From: Luteitalea sp.
GTDB lineage: Bacteria; Acidobacteriota; Vicinamibacteria; Vicinamibacterales; Vicinamibacteraceae
Assembly: GCA_009377605.1 (NCBI GenBank)
Contig: WHTT01000014.1
Span: 1-64,000 of the forward strand
Direction of reading: 5' to 3'
DNA: 64,000 nt
Numbering within the stretch: the first letter of the stretch is position 1; every line of letters begins with the position of its first letter. The translations under genes were made by a program, and so were the position numbers. Below are positions 47,307 to 56,324 of the stretch, piece after piece. The notes beneath the pieces were generated by a model. That model was given only the letters and a program-made list of their open reading frames with translations, had not been told where the DNA came from and did no database searches.

Positions 47307-48512
47307 TTAGCGCGGCACCGGCTTGTCGAGCGAATCCCAATTGTATGCGGCGGCGACGCGCGCTTCGAGCTCGCCAAGGAGCGCGCCGCCGCTGTCACTG
47401 TTGGTCATGATGGCGACGCCGTAGCCCTTGACCGCATGGGCAATCAGTTGGCACCTGAAGCCCCAGTTGCCGCCGCCGTGCGAGAAGTACCAGCCTTCGC
47501 CGCGCTTCTCGATATTGAAGCCGACAGCGAACGGGCCGACGCCCACCGGGGTGACCATCTGGCGCGCGACCGCTCGCGATAGCACGCGGTTCTCGTCGCC
47601 CTGCAGCGCGCGCTGCAGCTCGATCGCGAATTGCGCGAGGTCCGTTGCCGTCGTCCAGAGCCCGGCCGCGGCTAGCTCCGGGTAGACGTGCCACTTGGCG
47701 TCCATGGCACGCCCCTCGCCATCGTGCGCCCGCGTGGCGTTGCGATCCCGCTCCGGCGAGAGCGGCTGCTCGAACGTGGAGTCGCGCATGCCGACCGGGC
47801 CGAGCACGCTTGCCTGCATGATCTCGGGGTACGGCTTGCCCAGCAGCTCCGTGAGAGCCAACTGCACGATCGTGATGCCGCCGCCGGAGTACTTGAAGTA
47901 CGTGAACGGCGGTCGTTCGAACAACACCGGACCGACGTTCGATGGTGGGTCGCCGTTCAGGATCTCAGCCACGCTCGGCCGCCGCGCCGACGGATGGTAG
48001 CCCGGGAAGCCGAAGCCATCGCCCGAGCCGGACGTGTGGCTGAGCAGCGCACGCAGCGTGACCGGCTGTTTCCGTGTGTGCTCGCTCGACGGCACTTTCC
48101 AGGATTTCAGGATCGTGTTGATATCGACGTCGAGCGACACCTTGCCATCTTGCACGGCCTTGAGCACCGCCATGGCATTGACCGGCTTGCTGATGGACGC
48201 GGCCTGGAACAAGGTGTGCGCGTCGACAGGTGCCTTGGTCTTCACGTCTGCGACGCCGTAGGCCTTGGCCCAGTGAATCTCGAAGTCCTTGATGACAGCG
48301 ATGCTCACGCCAGGCACGTTGAAGCGGGTCATCAACTCGGTGAGCGTCAGCGGATCGAAGCCCTGCCGGTTGGGGGACTGTGGCGCCTCGATACGCGCGA
48401 CTAACGCCTCGGCAGATTCCTGTGCGCCGGCGCGTTGCGGGCCGAATGAACCGAGCAGGATGAGCGCGGTCAGTGCAAGGAGCAGATGGAGCGTACGGAA
48501 TCGTCGGGGCAT
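47307..48512 (-). CDS. Exported serine hydrolase, beta-lactamase class C/esterase fold
   Basis: 401 residues; GGGAGGATCG precedes the ATG. A signal peptide (LHLLLALTALILLGSFGPQR) comes first. The SxxK motif is FQAASISKP and the second motif YFKYSGGG. FSHGGGNWGFRCQLIAH probably corresponds to the third (HxG) motif. Members include esterases, D-aminopeptidases and penicillin-binding-like hydrolases; the substrate cannot be chosen. It is convergent with the DPP-IV-type gene. Confidence 0.85.
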   Translation of the reverse strand: MPRRFRTLHLLLALTALILLGSFGPQRAGAQESAEALVARIEAPQSPNRQGFDPLTLTELMTRFNVPGVSIAVIKDFEIHWAKAYGVADVKTKAPVDAHTLFQAASISKPVNAMAVLKAVQDGKVSLDVDINTILKSWKVPSSEHTRKQPVTLRALLSHTSGSGDGFGFPGYHPSARRPSVAEILNGDPPSNVGPVLFERPPFTYFKYSGGGITIVQLALTELLGKPYPEIMQASVLGPVGMRDSTFEQPLSPERDRNATRAHDGEGRAMDAKWHVYPELAAAGLWTTATDLAQFAIELQRALQGDENRVLSRAVARQMVTPVGVGPFAVGFNIEKRGEGWYFSHGGGNWGFRCQLIAHAVKGYGVAIMTNSDSGGALLGELEARVAAAYNWDSLDKPVPR

Positions 48513-48525
48513 CGATCCTCCCGAT

Positions 48526-48608
48526 GGTAGGGCGCGCTCGCAGAGCGCGCCGTCATGACCGCCTCGCCGAGCGCGCTATCACGGCCGCCTCGGCGAGGCG
48601 GCCCTACC
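48526..48608. repeat. Long GGTAGGG/CCCTACC-bounded palindromic repeat
   Basis: It begins GGTAGGGCGCGCTCGCAGAG, and ends GGCCGCCTCGGCGAGGCGGC, then CCTACC. Two palindromes lie inside, separated by GTCATGACCGCC. The right half equals the copy at 13499-13526. The unit lies just upstream of the serine hydrolase gene. Confidence 0.7.
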
Positions 48609-48634
48609 TTGGACGGGACGCTCCGCGCGATGGT

Positions 48635-48931
48635 TTACCTGCTTCCGACGTCGTCGGGATCTCTGAAGCGCACGATGGTCGCGCCCAGGTGCGATTCCGG
48701 CGCATCCCAGAACTCGATCGCCGGCAGCGACCGCAGCAGCCGATGAACCGCTGCTCGCTGCGCGCCGATGCCACGACCGTGGATGAGGCGTACCTCGCGC
48801 AACCCCTTCTCCCGCGCGGCTGCGAGATAGTCGTCGACGACGGCGACCACGTCCCTTGGCGCAAACGCGTGCAGATCGAGAACGCCCTCGATTGGAACCT
48901 CGACGATCTCATCAGGCCTGTCGTCGCCCAT
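48635..48931 (-). CDS. Small Smr-domain protein
   Basis: 98 residues starting MGDDRPDEIVEVPIEGVLDL. The Smr signature is LDLHAFAPRDVVAVVDDYL, followed by LREVRLIHGRGIG and the end VHRLLRSLPAIEF. In MutS2 this domain is an endonuclease or RNA/DNA-binding unit; stand-alone Smr proteins act on nucleic acids or stalled ribosomes in some bacteria. The HGRG loop is intact. Function in this organism is unknown. Confidence 0.85.
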   Translation of the reverse strand: MGDDRPDEIVEVPIEGVLDLHAFAPRDVVAVVDDYLAAAREKGLREVRLIHGRGIGAQRAAVHRLLRSLPAIEFWDAPESHLGATIVRFRDPDDVGSR

Positions 48932-49083
48932 GTGACGTCGTCTTTCTCCTCGATAGAAAGAAGCTGGACGGATCGTAGCAGGTACCTCCCCAGCGTGGAA
49001 GGCGCTGACTTCCCACTACGTCCTGTCTTGGCTTGCGGCATCTGGCCACATGTGGCTATATTCGAGCGTAACGTTCCGCATGA

Positions 49084-49164
49084 GTGAAGCGTAACTGAGA
49101 AAAAGGAACCGGGTATCTTTTCGGCGTCGAAAAGGTACCCGGTTCCTTTTCCGCATCGCTTCAC
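49084..49164. terminator. Nested palindrome, possible bidirectional terminator
   Basis: The core stem is AAAAGGAACCGGGTA (49101-49115) against TACCCGGTTCCTTTT (49136-49150), with an inner CTTTTCG/CGAAAAG stem. An outer pair GTGAAGCG (49084-49091) and CGCTTCAC (49157-49164) encloses it. The T-run after the stem on both strands suits a bidirectional terminator between the Smr gene and the next gene. The outer arms make it longer than a usual terminator. Confidence 0.6.
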
Positions 49165-49185
49165 TTGACGAAGGAGGCTTCGCCC

Positions 49186-50520
49186 ATGCGAGTGCTCATG
49201 CTCTGCTTGCTGGTGATCGCGGCAACCGCGCAGACTCATGCCGAGAATTGGCCACAGTGGCGAGGGCCATCGGGCAGCGCCGTATCGACGGAGCGCAACC
49301 TCCCGGAGCGCTGGGACGGGACCAGCGGCATCGCATGGACGGCGCCGCTTCGCGTCCGAGGCATCTCGACGCCGGTCGTGTGGGGCGACAGGGTGTTCAT
49401 CACATCGCAGGTTGGCGCTGGCGCGCTTCGTGAGGGGAATCACCCAACGCTCGTCCAAGGCGGCACGGCGCAGGATGCGGGCGAGCGCGCGCTCGGCCTC
49501 GACGAGGAGACCCGAGACGCGAAGGTGCTATTTCTCGTCGAGGCTTTCAGACGCGGCGACGGAGGGCTGCTGTGGACCTTCGAGCTGCCGGCCGAGGGCG
49601 AGCTGCCGGGTGTTCACGAAAAGCACAACCTCGCGAGCGCGAGCCCCGTGACCGACGGCGAGCGAGTGTATGCCATCTTCGGCACGGGCCAGATGGTCGC
49701 CGTCGACATGTCGGGCAAGAGGGCGTGGCAGCGCAATCTTGCCGAGGAGTACGGCGCGTTTCAGATCTCCTGGGGGCATGGAAGCTCGCCCATCGTATAC
49801 AAGGATCTGGTGATCCTGCCGTGTTACCACGAGCCTGCCTCGTACCTCCTGGCGCTCGACCGCCGGACCGGCGAGACGCGCTGGCGCGTCGAGCGGGAGA
49901 GCGAAGTGCTCTCGTACAGCACGCCGCTTTTGGTTGAGAGCGCCAGCGGAGACGAGCTGGTGTTGAACAGCAGCCAGGGCATCGAGGCGTACGATCCATC
50001 CACGGGGAAGGCGTTGTGGCACATGGATGAGCCCAACCGCTTTCCCATCCCCACGCCAGTCCATCACGACGATGTCATCTACGCGAGTCGTGGATACCGG
50101 AGCGGGCCATACGCGGCGATACGAACGGGTGGGCGCGGCGACATCGCGGCGTCGCACGTCTTGTGGAACGTCCCAACGGGTGCGCCGTACATCGCGTCGC
50201 TGGTCTACTACGATGGGCTCCTCTACATGGCCGGTGACGTCGGTGTCGTCACCTGCATCGACGCGAAGACTGGCGAGAGGGTTTGGCAGGAGCGCATCGA
50301 TGGGATCTTCACGGCGTCGCCCGTGGCCGGCGACGGCAAGATCTACCTGGTGAGCGAGACGGGAGAAACGATCGTCATGCGTGCCGGACGCACTCCCGAC
50401 CTGCTCGCGCGCAACCCCATCGACGGCCGGCTCCTCGCCTCTCCCGCAATCTCCGGCGGCTGGCTCTTCCTTCGAACCGATGACAGCCTGGTGGCGGTGA
50501 GCGGCCAGGCGATGGGTTGA
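49186..50520 (+). CDS. Exported PQQ-like beta-propeller protein
   Basis: 444 residues from the ATG at 49186 with AAGGAGG upstream; a codon 21 bases earlier is less likely. The signal peptide (RVLMLCLLVIAATAQTHA) precedes ENWPQWRGPSGSAVSTERNL, a hallmark of this family. Propeller blades repeat the pattern YLLALDRRTGETRWRVE, GDVGVVTCIDAKTGERVWQE. No dehydrogenase catalytic residues are recognised, so it is probably a binding or scaffold propeller and not a PQQ enzyme. Confidence 0.85.
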   Translation: MRVLMLCLLVIAATAQTHAENWPQWRGPSGSAVSTERNLPERWDGTSGIAWTAPLRVRGISTPVVWGDRVFITSQVGAGALREGNHPTLVQGGTAQDAGERALGLDEETRDAKVLFLVEAFRRGDGGLLWTFELPAEGELPGVHEKHNLASASPVTDGERVYAIFGTGQMVAVDMSGKRAWQRNLAEEYGAFQISWGHGSSPIVYKDLVILPCYHEPASYLLALDRRTGETRWRVERESEVLSYSTPLLVESASGDELVLNSSQGIEAYDPSTGKALWHMDEPNRFPIPTPVHHDDVIYASRGYRSGPYAAIRTGGRGDIAASHVLWNVPTGAPYIASLVYYDGLLYMAGDVGVVTCIDAKTGERVWQERIDGIFTASPVAGDGKIYLVSETGETIVMRAGRTPDLLARNPIDGRLLASPAISGGWLFLRTDDSLVAVSGQAMG

Positions 50521-50639
50521 CACGGGTCAGGTGACGTTAGTCCCGCGATCTCGCCGATTCATCCCAAACTATATGGGGACCCAGAAGACAAGCATGATCG
50601 TGTGGGGCACCGCGCGGTACGCGCGAAGGAGGCTGCCCC

Positions 50640-51527
50640 GTGACACACAAAGGTCTCATGCTCGTCGTCCTGGTTGTAGCGCTGGCGAGTACCTCCGGCC
50701 CTCTTCCGGAGGCCGTGGCAAACGAATGCCCCCCAGTACGCAAGTTTGGTCCAGGACACTTCTCGACCGATCACCAATGGGAGTGGAGGCTGACGTTTTC
50801 ACCCTCTCGCCTGACCGCTTATTGGTCGGTGAGTGATGAATCCTATCCCCCAGGCTCGAACGTCAAGGTCACCATTGTGACCTCGCACTGGCGCCCGTCT
50901 GGATGGACGCCACCCACGGTGGCACCGTTCTCGGGCGCGCATACCGACATCGATCCCTTCATTACCCTCGACGGGCGGCGGCTGTACTTCTCATCCAATC
51001 GTCCAGTGGAGGGCGAACAGCGCACCGAGACGGACCTGTGGGTCGTGCATCGGACCAATCGCGGTTGGAGCCCGCCAGTGAACCTGGGCCCCGCGGTCAA
51101 TAGCCCGGGCAACGAGCTCTATCCCAGCGCGGATCTCTGGGGCAATCTATACTTCGGGAGCGACCGCGAGGGGCAATGGGATATCTGGCGCAGCTCGGTC
51201 CGCTTCGACGGCAGCTACCGGCCCGCCGAGAAGATTGGACCAGGGGTGAACACGGACTTCTGGGAGTTCAACCCGGAGATCTCGCCAGACGGCCGGATGC
51301 TCTTGTTCGCGAGCGCTGGTCGCGCTGATAGCTTCGGCGACGTCGATCTCTACGTCAGTCGGCTGGCCCACGGCCGATTCGGCCGAGCCGAGAATCTGGG
51401 GGCGTGCGTCAATACCGCCGCGAGCGAGTTCCACCCGACGGTCTTGTGGGAGCGACGCCAACTGGTCTTCGTGCGAGTCGGTGCTACTGGCGACTTCTAT
51501 GTGACGCCGCTGCGCGTGCCGCGTTGA
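50640..51527 (+). CDS. Exported TolB-like (PD40) propeller protein
   Basis: 295 residues with a signal peptide (LMLVVLVVALASTSGPLP). WD40-like PD40 repeats are visible: DPFITLDGRRLYFSSNR, LYPSADLWGNLYFGSDREGQ, then WDIWRSS and FNPEISPDGRMLLFASA. The fold fits periplasmic protein or ligand binding; no catalytic residues are seen. It is followed by a LytS-type kinase gene 72 bases on, in the same direction, so a link with that two-component pair is possible. Confidence 0.8.
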   Translation: MTHKGLMLVVLVVALASTSGPLPEAVANECPPVRKFGPGHFSTDHQWEWRLTFSPSRLTAYWSVSDESYPPGSNVKVTIVTSHWRPSGWTPPTVAPFSGAHTDIDPFITLDGRRLYFSSNRPVEGEQRTETDLWVVHRTNRGWSPPVNLGPAVNSPGNELYPSADLWGNLYFGSDREGQWDIWRSSVRFDGSYRPAEKIGPGVNTDFWEFNPEISPDGRMLLFASAGRADSFGDVDLYVSRLAHGRFGRAENLGACVNTAASEFHPTVLWERRQLVFVRVGATGDFYVTPLRVPR

Positions 51528-51599
51528 TCGGTCCGATGCGCCGGTGGGACGAACGAAGGAAACACAGGGACCAACGCCGCGGCGGCAATTGCGCGCGCC

Positions 51600-52679
51600 G
51601 TGGCCCCGCGCTATCGTGGGCGCGTGAAGCGCTCCTCCCAGCTGTGGCTCGCGGTAACGGTCTGGTGGACGCTCAGCGGTTTCGCCACGGCGGCCGAGAT
51701 CCGCACGATGCGTTATCACGCGGGCGCCGTGCTGCCTTGGGACGATGCGTTGACGATGGGCCTGGCCAGCGCGTGGCTGTGGATTCCCATCACGCTGGGC
51801 ATCCTCTGGCTGGTCTATCGCTACCCGTTCGAGCGTGGCCGGTGCGGGTCGTCATTGACGGTGCTCGGCCTTGGCGTGGTGGTTGTGGTCGTCGTGCGCG
51901 CGCTGGCTGTCCTCCTGCTGAACGATTGGGTGCGCTGGTATCCGGACGGCACGCCGCCGTTCGGCGAGCTACTGACCACCAGCGTCACGAACAACGTGCT
52001 CTTCACCTGGATGATCGTTGGTGTCGCGCACGCGCTCCTCTTTGCCGACCGCGCACAGCAGCGCGAGCGCCAAGCGAAGGAGCTGGCCGGACATCTCGCG
52101 CAGGCGCGCTTGGCCGCGCTCGCCGCGCAGCTCAATCCGCACTTCCTCTTCAACTCCCTCAATTCGATTGCGGAGCTGGTGCACCAGGACCCGCAGGCGG
52201 CCGATCGACTGCTGATGCGCCTGAGCGACGTGCTTCGGCACAGCCTCGACACGACGCACAGCACCGATGTCAGCTTGCGCGAGGAGCTCGACGTGCTGCG
52301 CCACTATCTGGAGATCGAGCAGGCGCGGCTCGGCGAGCGCCTGCGCCTGCGCTGGGACATCGACGAAACCACGCTCGATGCCCGTGTGCCGCATCTGATC
52401 CTGCAGCCCATCGTCGAGAACGCAATCAAGCATGCCGTGGCGCCGAGCGCCGGGCGGAGCTCGGTCCGTATCTCGGCGACTTCGGCGGATGGGCACCTCA
52501 TCCTGGAAGTGCGGGATGCCGGACGCGCCTCTGGCCTGGTGGCGGTCCCTCCCGGCATCGGACTGACGAACACGCGGGCGCGGCTGGAGTGCCTCTACGG
52601 GCCCGGCGACCGTCTGACGCTCACGACGGCGCCGGACGGCGGCACCGTCGCGCGCGTGACGCTGCCGCTATCTGGATGA
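51600..52679 (+). CDS. LytS/YehU-type sensor histidine kinase
   Basis: 359 residues from a GTG; another in-frame GTG at 51624 could be the start. About four membrane segments (WLAVTVWWTLSGFATAA, ALTMGLASAWLWIPITLGIL, SSLTVLGLGVVVVVVVRALA, LFTWMIVGVAHALLFA) precede a His_kinase domain with the phospho-acceptor His181 in QLNPHFLFNSLNSI. The ATP site includes PIVENAIKHAVAPSAG and GIGLTNTRARL. Its stop overlaps the start of the response regulator gene (ATGA). Confidence 0.9.
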   Translation: MAPRYRGRVKRSSQLWLAVTVWWTLSGFATAAEIRTMRYHAGAVLPWDDALTMGLASAWLWIPITLGILWLVYRYPFERGRCGSSLTVLGLGVVVVVVVRALAVLLLNDWVRWYPDGTPPFGELLTTSVTNNVLFTWMIVGVAHALLFADRAQQRERQAKELAGHLAQARLAALAAQLNPHFLFNSLNSIAELVHQDPQAADRLLMRLSDVLRHSLDTTHSTDVSLREELDVLRHYLEIEQARLGERLRLRWDIDETTLDARVPHLILQPIVENAIKHAVAPSAGRSSVRISATSADGHLILEVRDAGRASGLVAVPPGIGLTNTRARLECLYGPGDRLTLTTAPDGGTVARVTLPLSG

Positions 52680-53482
52680 TTGTCATGTCCCCATCATCGG
52701 CCCTGCATTCCGTCCTTCGGACGCTGATCGTGGACGATGAGCCGCTCGCGCGTGCGCGGCTCAAGCGGCTCCTCGAAGCGGAGCCAGACGTGACGATTGT
52801 TGGCGAGTGCCGCACGAGCGCGGAGGCGGTACAAGCCATCTGCCGGGAAGCGCCGCATATCTTGTTGCTCGACATCCAGATGCCGGAGGGCGACGGCTTC
52901 TCGGTTCTGCAGCGGATGCCGTCCGATCTGCGTCCCCTCCCGATCCTCGTCACGGCGTATTCGGAGCACGCCGTGCGTGCGTTCGACGCACAGGCATTCG
53001 ACTACCTGCTCAAGCCCATCAGCGCGGAGCGCCTCCGTGCCTCCCTCGATCGTGCACGCGCGCAGCTCGCCGAGCGGCGCCGGCTGGAGCTGTCCGGCGC
53101 GCTGGCACACCCGCATCAGGAAGCCTTGCCCGGACCGTACGCCGACCGCCTGGCGGTGCCCGCCGGACCGCGCATCCGCTTCGTGCCGGTAAACGAGGTG
53201 GACTTCATCACGGCGCAGGCGAACTACGCGGAGCTGCATGTCGGCGGTACGACATACCTGGTGCGCGAGACGATGAGCGCCCTCGAAGGCCGACTGGATC
53301 CGCGTGTCTTCGTGCGCATCCATCGATCACGGATGGTGCGGCTGAACTTGATTGCGGACATCGAGCCGCTGGCGTCGGGACAGTACGTCTTGCGGCTCAA
53401 GACCGGCGTCCGGCTGACGTCTGGGCGAAGCTATCGTGTCCGGCTTCGTCGAGCGTTGGGGCTGGACGATGGGCGGGACTGA
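52676..53482 (+). CDS. LytTR-family response regulator
   Basis: 268 residues from the ATG at 52676 that overlaps the kinase stop; an ATG at 52685 is the alternative. The receiver has the DDEP acid pair and the phospho-acceptor Asp66 in LLLDIQMPEGDGF. The LytTR DNA-binding domain follows (VNEVDFITAQANYAELHVGG, VFVRIHRSRMVRLNLIADIE, then LTSGRSYRVRLRRALG). It should bind direct-repeat promoter sites after phosphorylation by the coupled kinase. Target genes are unknown. Confidence 0.92.
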   Translation: MIVMSPSSALHSVLRTLIVDDEPLARARLKRLLEAEPDVTIVGECRTSAEAVQAICREAPHILLLDIQMPEGDGFSVLQRMPSDLRPLPILVTAYSEHAVRAFDAQAFDYLLKPISAERLRASLDRARAQLAERRRLELSGALAHPHQEALPGPYADRLAVPAGPRIRFVPVNEVDFITAQANYAELHVGGTTYLVRETMSALEGRLDPRVFVRIHRSRMVRLNLIADIEPLASGQYVLRLKTGVRLTSGRSYRVRLRRALGLDDGRD

Positions 53483-53567
53483 TCGGAGATGTCGAGAATC
53501 GGCGCTCGGCTCCGACTTACTCACGAAACGCGGGGAAACACCCCGCCACAACACATCGAAGGAGAGA

Positions 53568-54026
53568 ATGATGCCGACAATCACGCCATTTCTCTGGTTC
53601 GACACCAAGGCCGAAGAGGCCATGAGCTTCTACGCCTCGATTTTCGAGCGCTCGAAGGTCATCTCGGTCAATCGGGCGGACGGGAAGGTGATGTCCGTGC
53701 AGTTCGAGCTCGAGGGCCAGAAGTTCATGGCCCTCAACGCCGGTCCGCACTTCAAGTTCACCGAGGCGATCTCGTTCTTCGTGGGTTGCGAGACCCAGGA
53801 GGAAATAGACGAGCTCTGGACGAAGCTCACCGCCGATGGCGGCGCGCCCAGTCGATGCGGCTGGCTGAAGGACAAGTTCGGACTGTCGTGGCAGATCATT
53901 CCGAACGAGCTCGGCGTGATGCTGGGGGATCAGGATGCGGCGAAATCCCAGCGGGTCATGAACGCCATGCTCCAGATGGACAAGCTCGATCTGAAGCGGT
54001 TGCAGCAGGCGTACCACGAGGCATAA
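53568..54026 (+). CDS. PhnB/VOC-family protein (3-demethylubiquinone methyltransferase-like fold)
   Basis: 152 residues from the first of two adjacent ATGs, with AAGGAGAGA upstream. The VOC fold is visible in TPFLWFDTKAEEAMSFYASI, VQFELEGQKFMALNAGPHFK and WQIIPNELGVMLGDQDAAKS. Despite the family name this group is not a proven methyltransferase; roles are mostly unknown. It is a single gene. Confidence 0.85.
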   Translation: MMPTITPFLWFDTKAEEAMSFYASIFERSKVISVNRADGKVMSVQFELEGQKFMALNAGPHFKFTEAISFFVGCETQEEIDELWTKLTADGGAPSRCGWLKDKFGLSWQIIPNELGVMLGDQDAAKSQRVMNAMLQMDKLDLKRLQQAYHEA

Positions 54027-54054
54027 TCACTCGGGCGGCGGGCCGCCTCCGCGG

Positions 54055-54579
54055 TTACCGCCGCTTTACCTTTCGCGTGGTGGGTCTCTGCGCGGCCTTC
54101 GCGCTTCTCTTTTTCTTCGGGCGAAGCTTCGGCTTCGTGGCGGCGCGCTTCGTGTCGGCATTCGTGGCCAGCACGTTCGACAGCTCGTACGCTTCCTGCA
54201 GCCAGTCTGTGATTGGCGCCTCTACCTCGTCTCGGTGGCGGATCCGAATGATGTGAACGAGCTTGGACTTCGAGGCGCGATCGATGCGCCGGACTTGCGG
54301 AGCCTTCAGCGCACGGCCCAGGAACACGCAGACCTCGAGGAAGCTTTTCTTCGGGCGTACGAAGAAGTAGCAGGACTTGCGCGAGAACATGATCGATTTG
54401 TGCGAGGCGTAGATCCGCTGCTCTCCAAAAGAGGCGGCGGTCTCGCGCAGCCGCTCCCAGGCATCCTGCAGGTCCTCCGACAGATCCGCCGTGAGCGCCG
54501 CTTCGGTGGTCGTCCAGCAATCGTGCGCCTCGCCTTCCTCGACCCACTGCTTGCAGTGGTAGCACTCCCGACCGGCCAT
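54055..54579 (-). CDS. DUF5655-like protein with N-terminal zinc motif and basic tail
   Basis: 174 residues from the ATG complementary to 54577-54579 (MAGRECYHCKQWVEEGEAHD); the earlier codon in frame is a TTG. CYHC and a later HDC suggest a small zinc site. The middle matches DUF5655 (IYASHKSIMFSRKSCYFFVR, LEVCVFLGRALKAPQVRRID). The C-terminal 40 residues are Lys/Arg-rich (KPKLRPKKKRSAKAAQ), which fits nucleic acid contact. Function is not known. Confidence 0.7.
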   Translation of the reverse strand: MAGRECYHCKQWVEEGEAHDCWTTTEAALTADLSEDLQDAWERLRETAASFGEQRIYASHKSIMFSRKSCYFFVRPKKSFLEVCVFLGRALKAPQVRRIDRASKSKLVHIIRIRHRDEVEAPITDWLQEAYELSNVLATNADTKRAATKPKLRPKKKRSAKAAQRPTTRKVKRR

Positions 54580-54650
54580 ACCCAATTGTAGCGACGGACC
54601 CGCGCCGATTCCTTGGATGGCCTGAGATTGAACTTTGTGCTCCGGACCAC

Positions 54651-54737
54651 TTAGAAGGTCGTGTTCCAGAGCGAAACGATGAGATAGATCGGGAGAATCA
54701 GAACGGTGCCGAACGCCAGCATGATCTGCAGCAGCAT
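54651..54737 (-). CDS. Putative 28-residue single-span membrane peptide
   Basis: MLLQIMLAFGTVLILPIYLI followed by VSLWNTTF. AAGGA with a 5-base spacing lies before the ATG. The peptide is one hydrophobic helix. It is too short for most gene finders. No relative is recognised; it is slightly reminiscent of KdpF-like or stress membrane peptides but lies next to no kdp genes. Reality depends on expression data. Confidence 0.4.
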   Translation of the reverse strand: MLLQIMLAFGTVLILPIYLIVSLWNTTF

Positions 54738-54908
54738 GGCGTTTCCTTACTCGACTCTGAGGGTAAAATGCCCCAGGCGGATGGACTCGTGCTCACGGCG
54801 TCTCGAGGCCCGCCGCTGAGATGGCGCATCGGACCAGTGGAGCGGTCCCGCCGGCCGATGATATGAATCACTCATGCGAACTATGTTGTTGATCATGGTG
54901 GGGCTGCC

Positions 54909-56294
54909 GTGACGAGCTTCGACGCCATCATTATCGGTGCGGGCCAGGCCGGTCCGCCGCTCGCGGGCCGGCTGACTGGCGCCGGCATGACGGTCGCACT
55001 CGTCGAGCGCAAGCTCTTCGGCGGCACGTGCGTCAACACCGGCTGCATGCCGACCAAGACCCTCGTGGCAAGCGCCTACGCGGCACATCTCGCCCGACGA
55101 GCCGCAGACTATGGCGTCGTCCTGTCCGGCGACCCGCAGATCGACATGGCCAAGGTCAAGTCCCGCGCCGACGCCGTGTCGGCGAAGGCGCGCGGCGGCG
55201 TTGAGAAGTGGCTGCGTGGGATGTCTGGCTGCACGGTGCTCGAAGGTCATGCGCACTTCGAGTCGCCGAACACCGTTCGTGTGGGCGAGCAACGGCTGAC
55301 CGCTCCACGCATCTTCATCAATGTCGGCGGACGTGCCGTCGTGCCCGACATGCCAGGCGTTGGTGAGGTGCCATACCTGACCAACACCTCAATCCTGATG
55401 TTGGACCATGTGCCTCGGCACCTGGTGGTCGTCGGAGGCAGCTACGTCGGCCTCGAGTTCGCGCAGATGTACAGGCGGTTCGGCGCGGAGGTGACCGTCG
55501 TGGAGAAGGCGCCACGATTGATAGCCCGCGAAGACGAGGATGTCTCCCTGGCAGTCGGAGACATCCTGGAAGCCGAGGGCATCGCGATCCGCACGGAGGC
55601 CACGTGCATCGGCCTTGCGCCGCGCGATCAGGGTATCGCGGTCTCCGTCGACTGCACCCACGGGTCGCCCGAAGCGATCGGAACACACGTGCTGCTGGCG
55701 GTCGGCCGCCTTCCGAACACCGACGATCTAGGGCTGGACAGAGCAGGGGTCACCACCGACGCTCGCGGCTACATCACCGTTGACGAGAGCTTGGCCACCA
55801 GCGTCCCCGGGATCTGGGCGCTCGGCGACTGCAACGGTCGCGGTGCCTTCACGCACACTGCGTACAACGATTTCGAGATTGTCGCCGCCAATTTGCTGGA
55901 CGGCGCACGCCGCGAGCTGCGAGCGCGCGTGCCGGCGTATGCCCTGTACATCGATCCACCCCTGGGGCGTGTCGGGGTCACAGAGGCCCAGGCGCGGGCG
56001 AGCGGCCGTCCGCTCCTGATCGGCAAGCGGCCGATGAGCCGTGTCGGCCGGGCCATCGAGAAGGGTGAGACGCAGGGCTTCATGAAGGTCGTCGTCGACG
56101 CAGAGACCAGGAGCATTCTTGGTGCGGCTATCCTCGGTACCGGGGGGGATGAAGCGATCCACGGCGTGCTCGATATCATCAATGCGCGCGTGCCGTACGA
56201 TGTGCTTCAGCGTGCAGTACCGATTCATCCGACTGTCTCCGAGCTCATTCCGACGCTGCTTCGCGACATGCAACCAGAGCCCGCGCGCCGTTGA
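54909..56294 (+). CDS. Mercuric-reductase-like flavin disulfide oxidoreductase
   Basis: 461 residues from a GTG. The FAD site is IIIGAGQAGPPLAGRL, the redox disulfide GGTCVNTGCMPTKTL, the NAD(P) site VVVGGSYVGLEFAQM, the second FAD motif GIWALGDCNGRGAFTHT, and the dimer interface ends HPTVSELIPTLLRD with the catalytic His. There is no N-terminal heavy-metal domain and no C-terminal vicinal Cys pair, so mercury reduction is not supported. It is a general class I pyridine nucleotide-disulfide reductase of unknown substrate. Confidence 0.88.
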   Translation: MTSFDAIIIGAGQAGPPLAGRLTGAGMTVALVERKLFGGTCVNTGCMPTKTLVASAYAAHLARRAADYGVVLSGDPQIDMAKVKSRADAVSAKARGGVEKWLRGMSGCTVLEGHAHFESPNTVRVGEQRLTAPRIFINVGGRAVVPDMPGVGEVPYLTNTSILMLDHVPRHLVVVGGSYVGLEFAQMYRRFGAEVTVVEKAPRLIAREDEDVSLAVGDILEAEGIAIRTEATCIGLAPRDQGIAVSVDCTHGSPEAIGTHVLLAVGRLPNTDDLGLDRAGVTTDARGYITVDESLATSVPGIWALGDCNGRGAFTHTAYNDFEIVAANLLDGARRELRARVPAYALYIDPPLGRVGVTEAQARASGRPLLIGKRPMSRVGRAIEKGETQGFMKVVVDAETRSILGAAILGTGGDEAIHGVLDIINARVPYDVLQRAVPIHPTVSELIPTLLRDMQPEPARR

Positions 56295-56324
56295 CACGCA
56301 CGACTCGTCAGTGAGGAGGTTGTC

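Noticed and set aside
54909-56294. Mercuric reductase (merA)
   Set aside because: No heavy-metal-associated domain, no C-terminal vicinal cysteines and no mer genes nearby; only the general flavin disulfide reductase call is kept.
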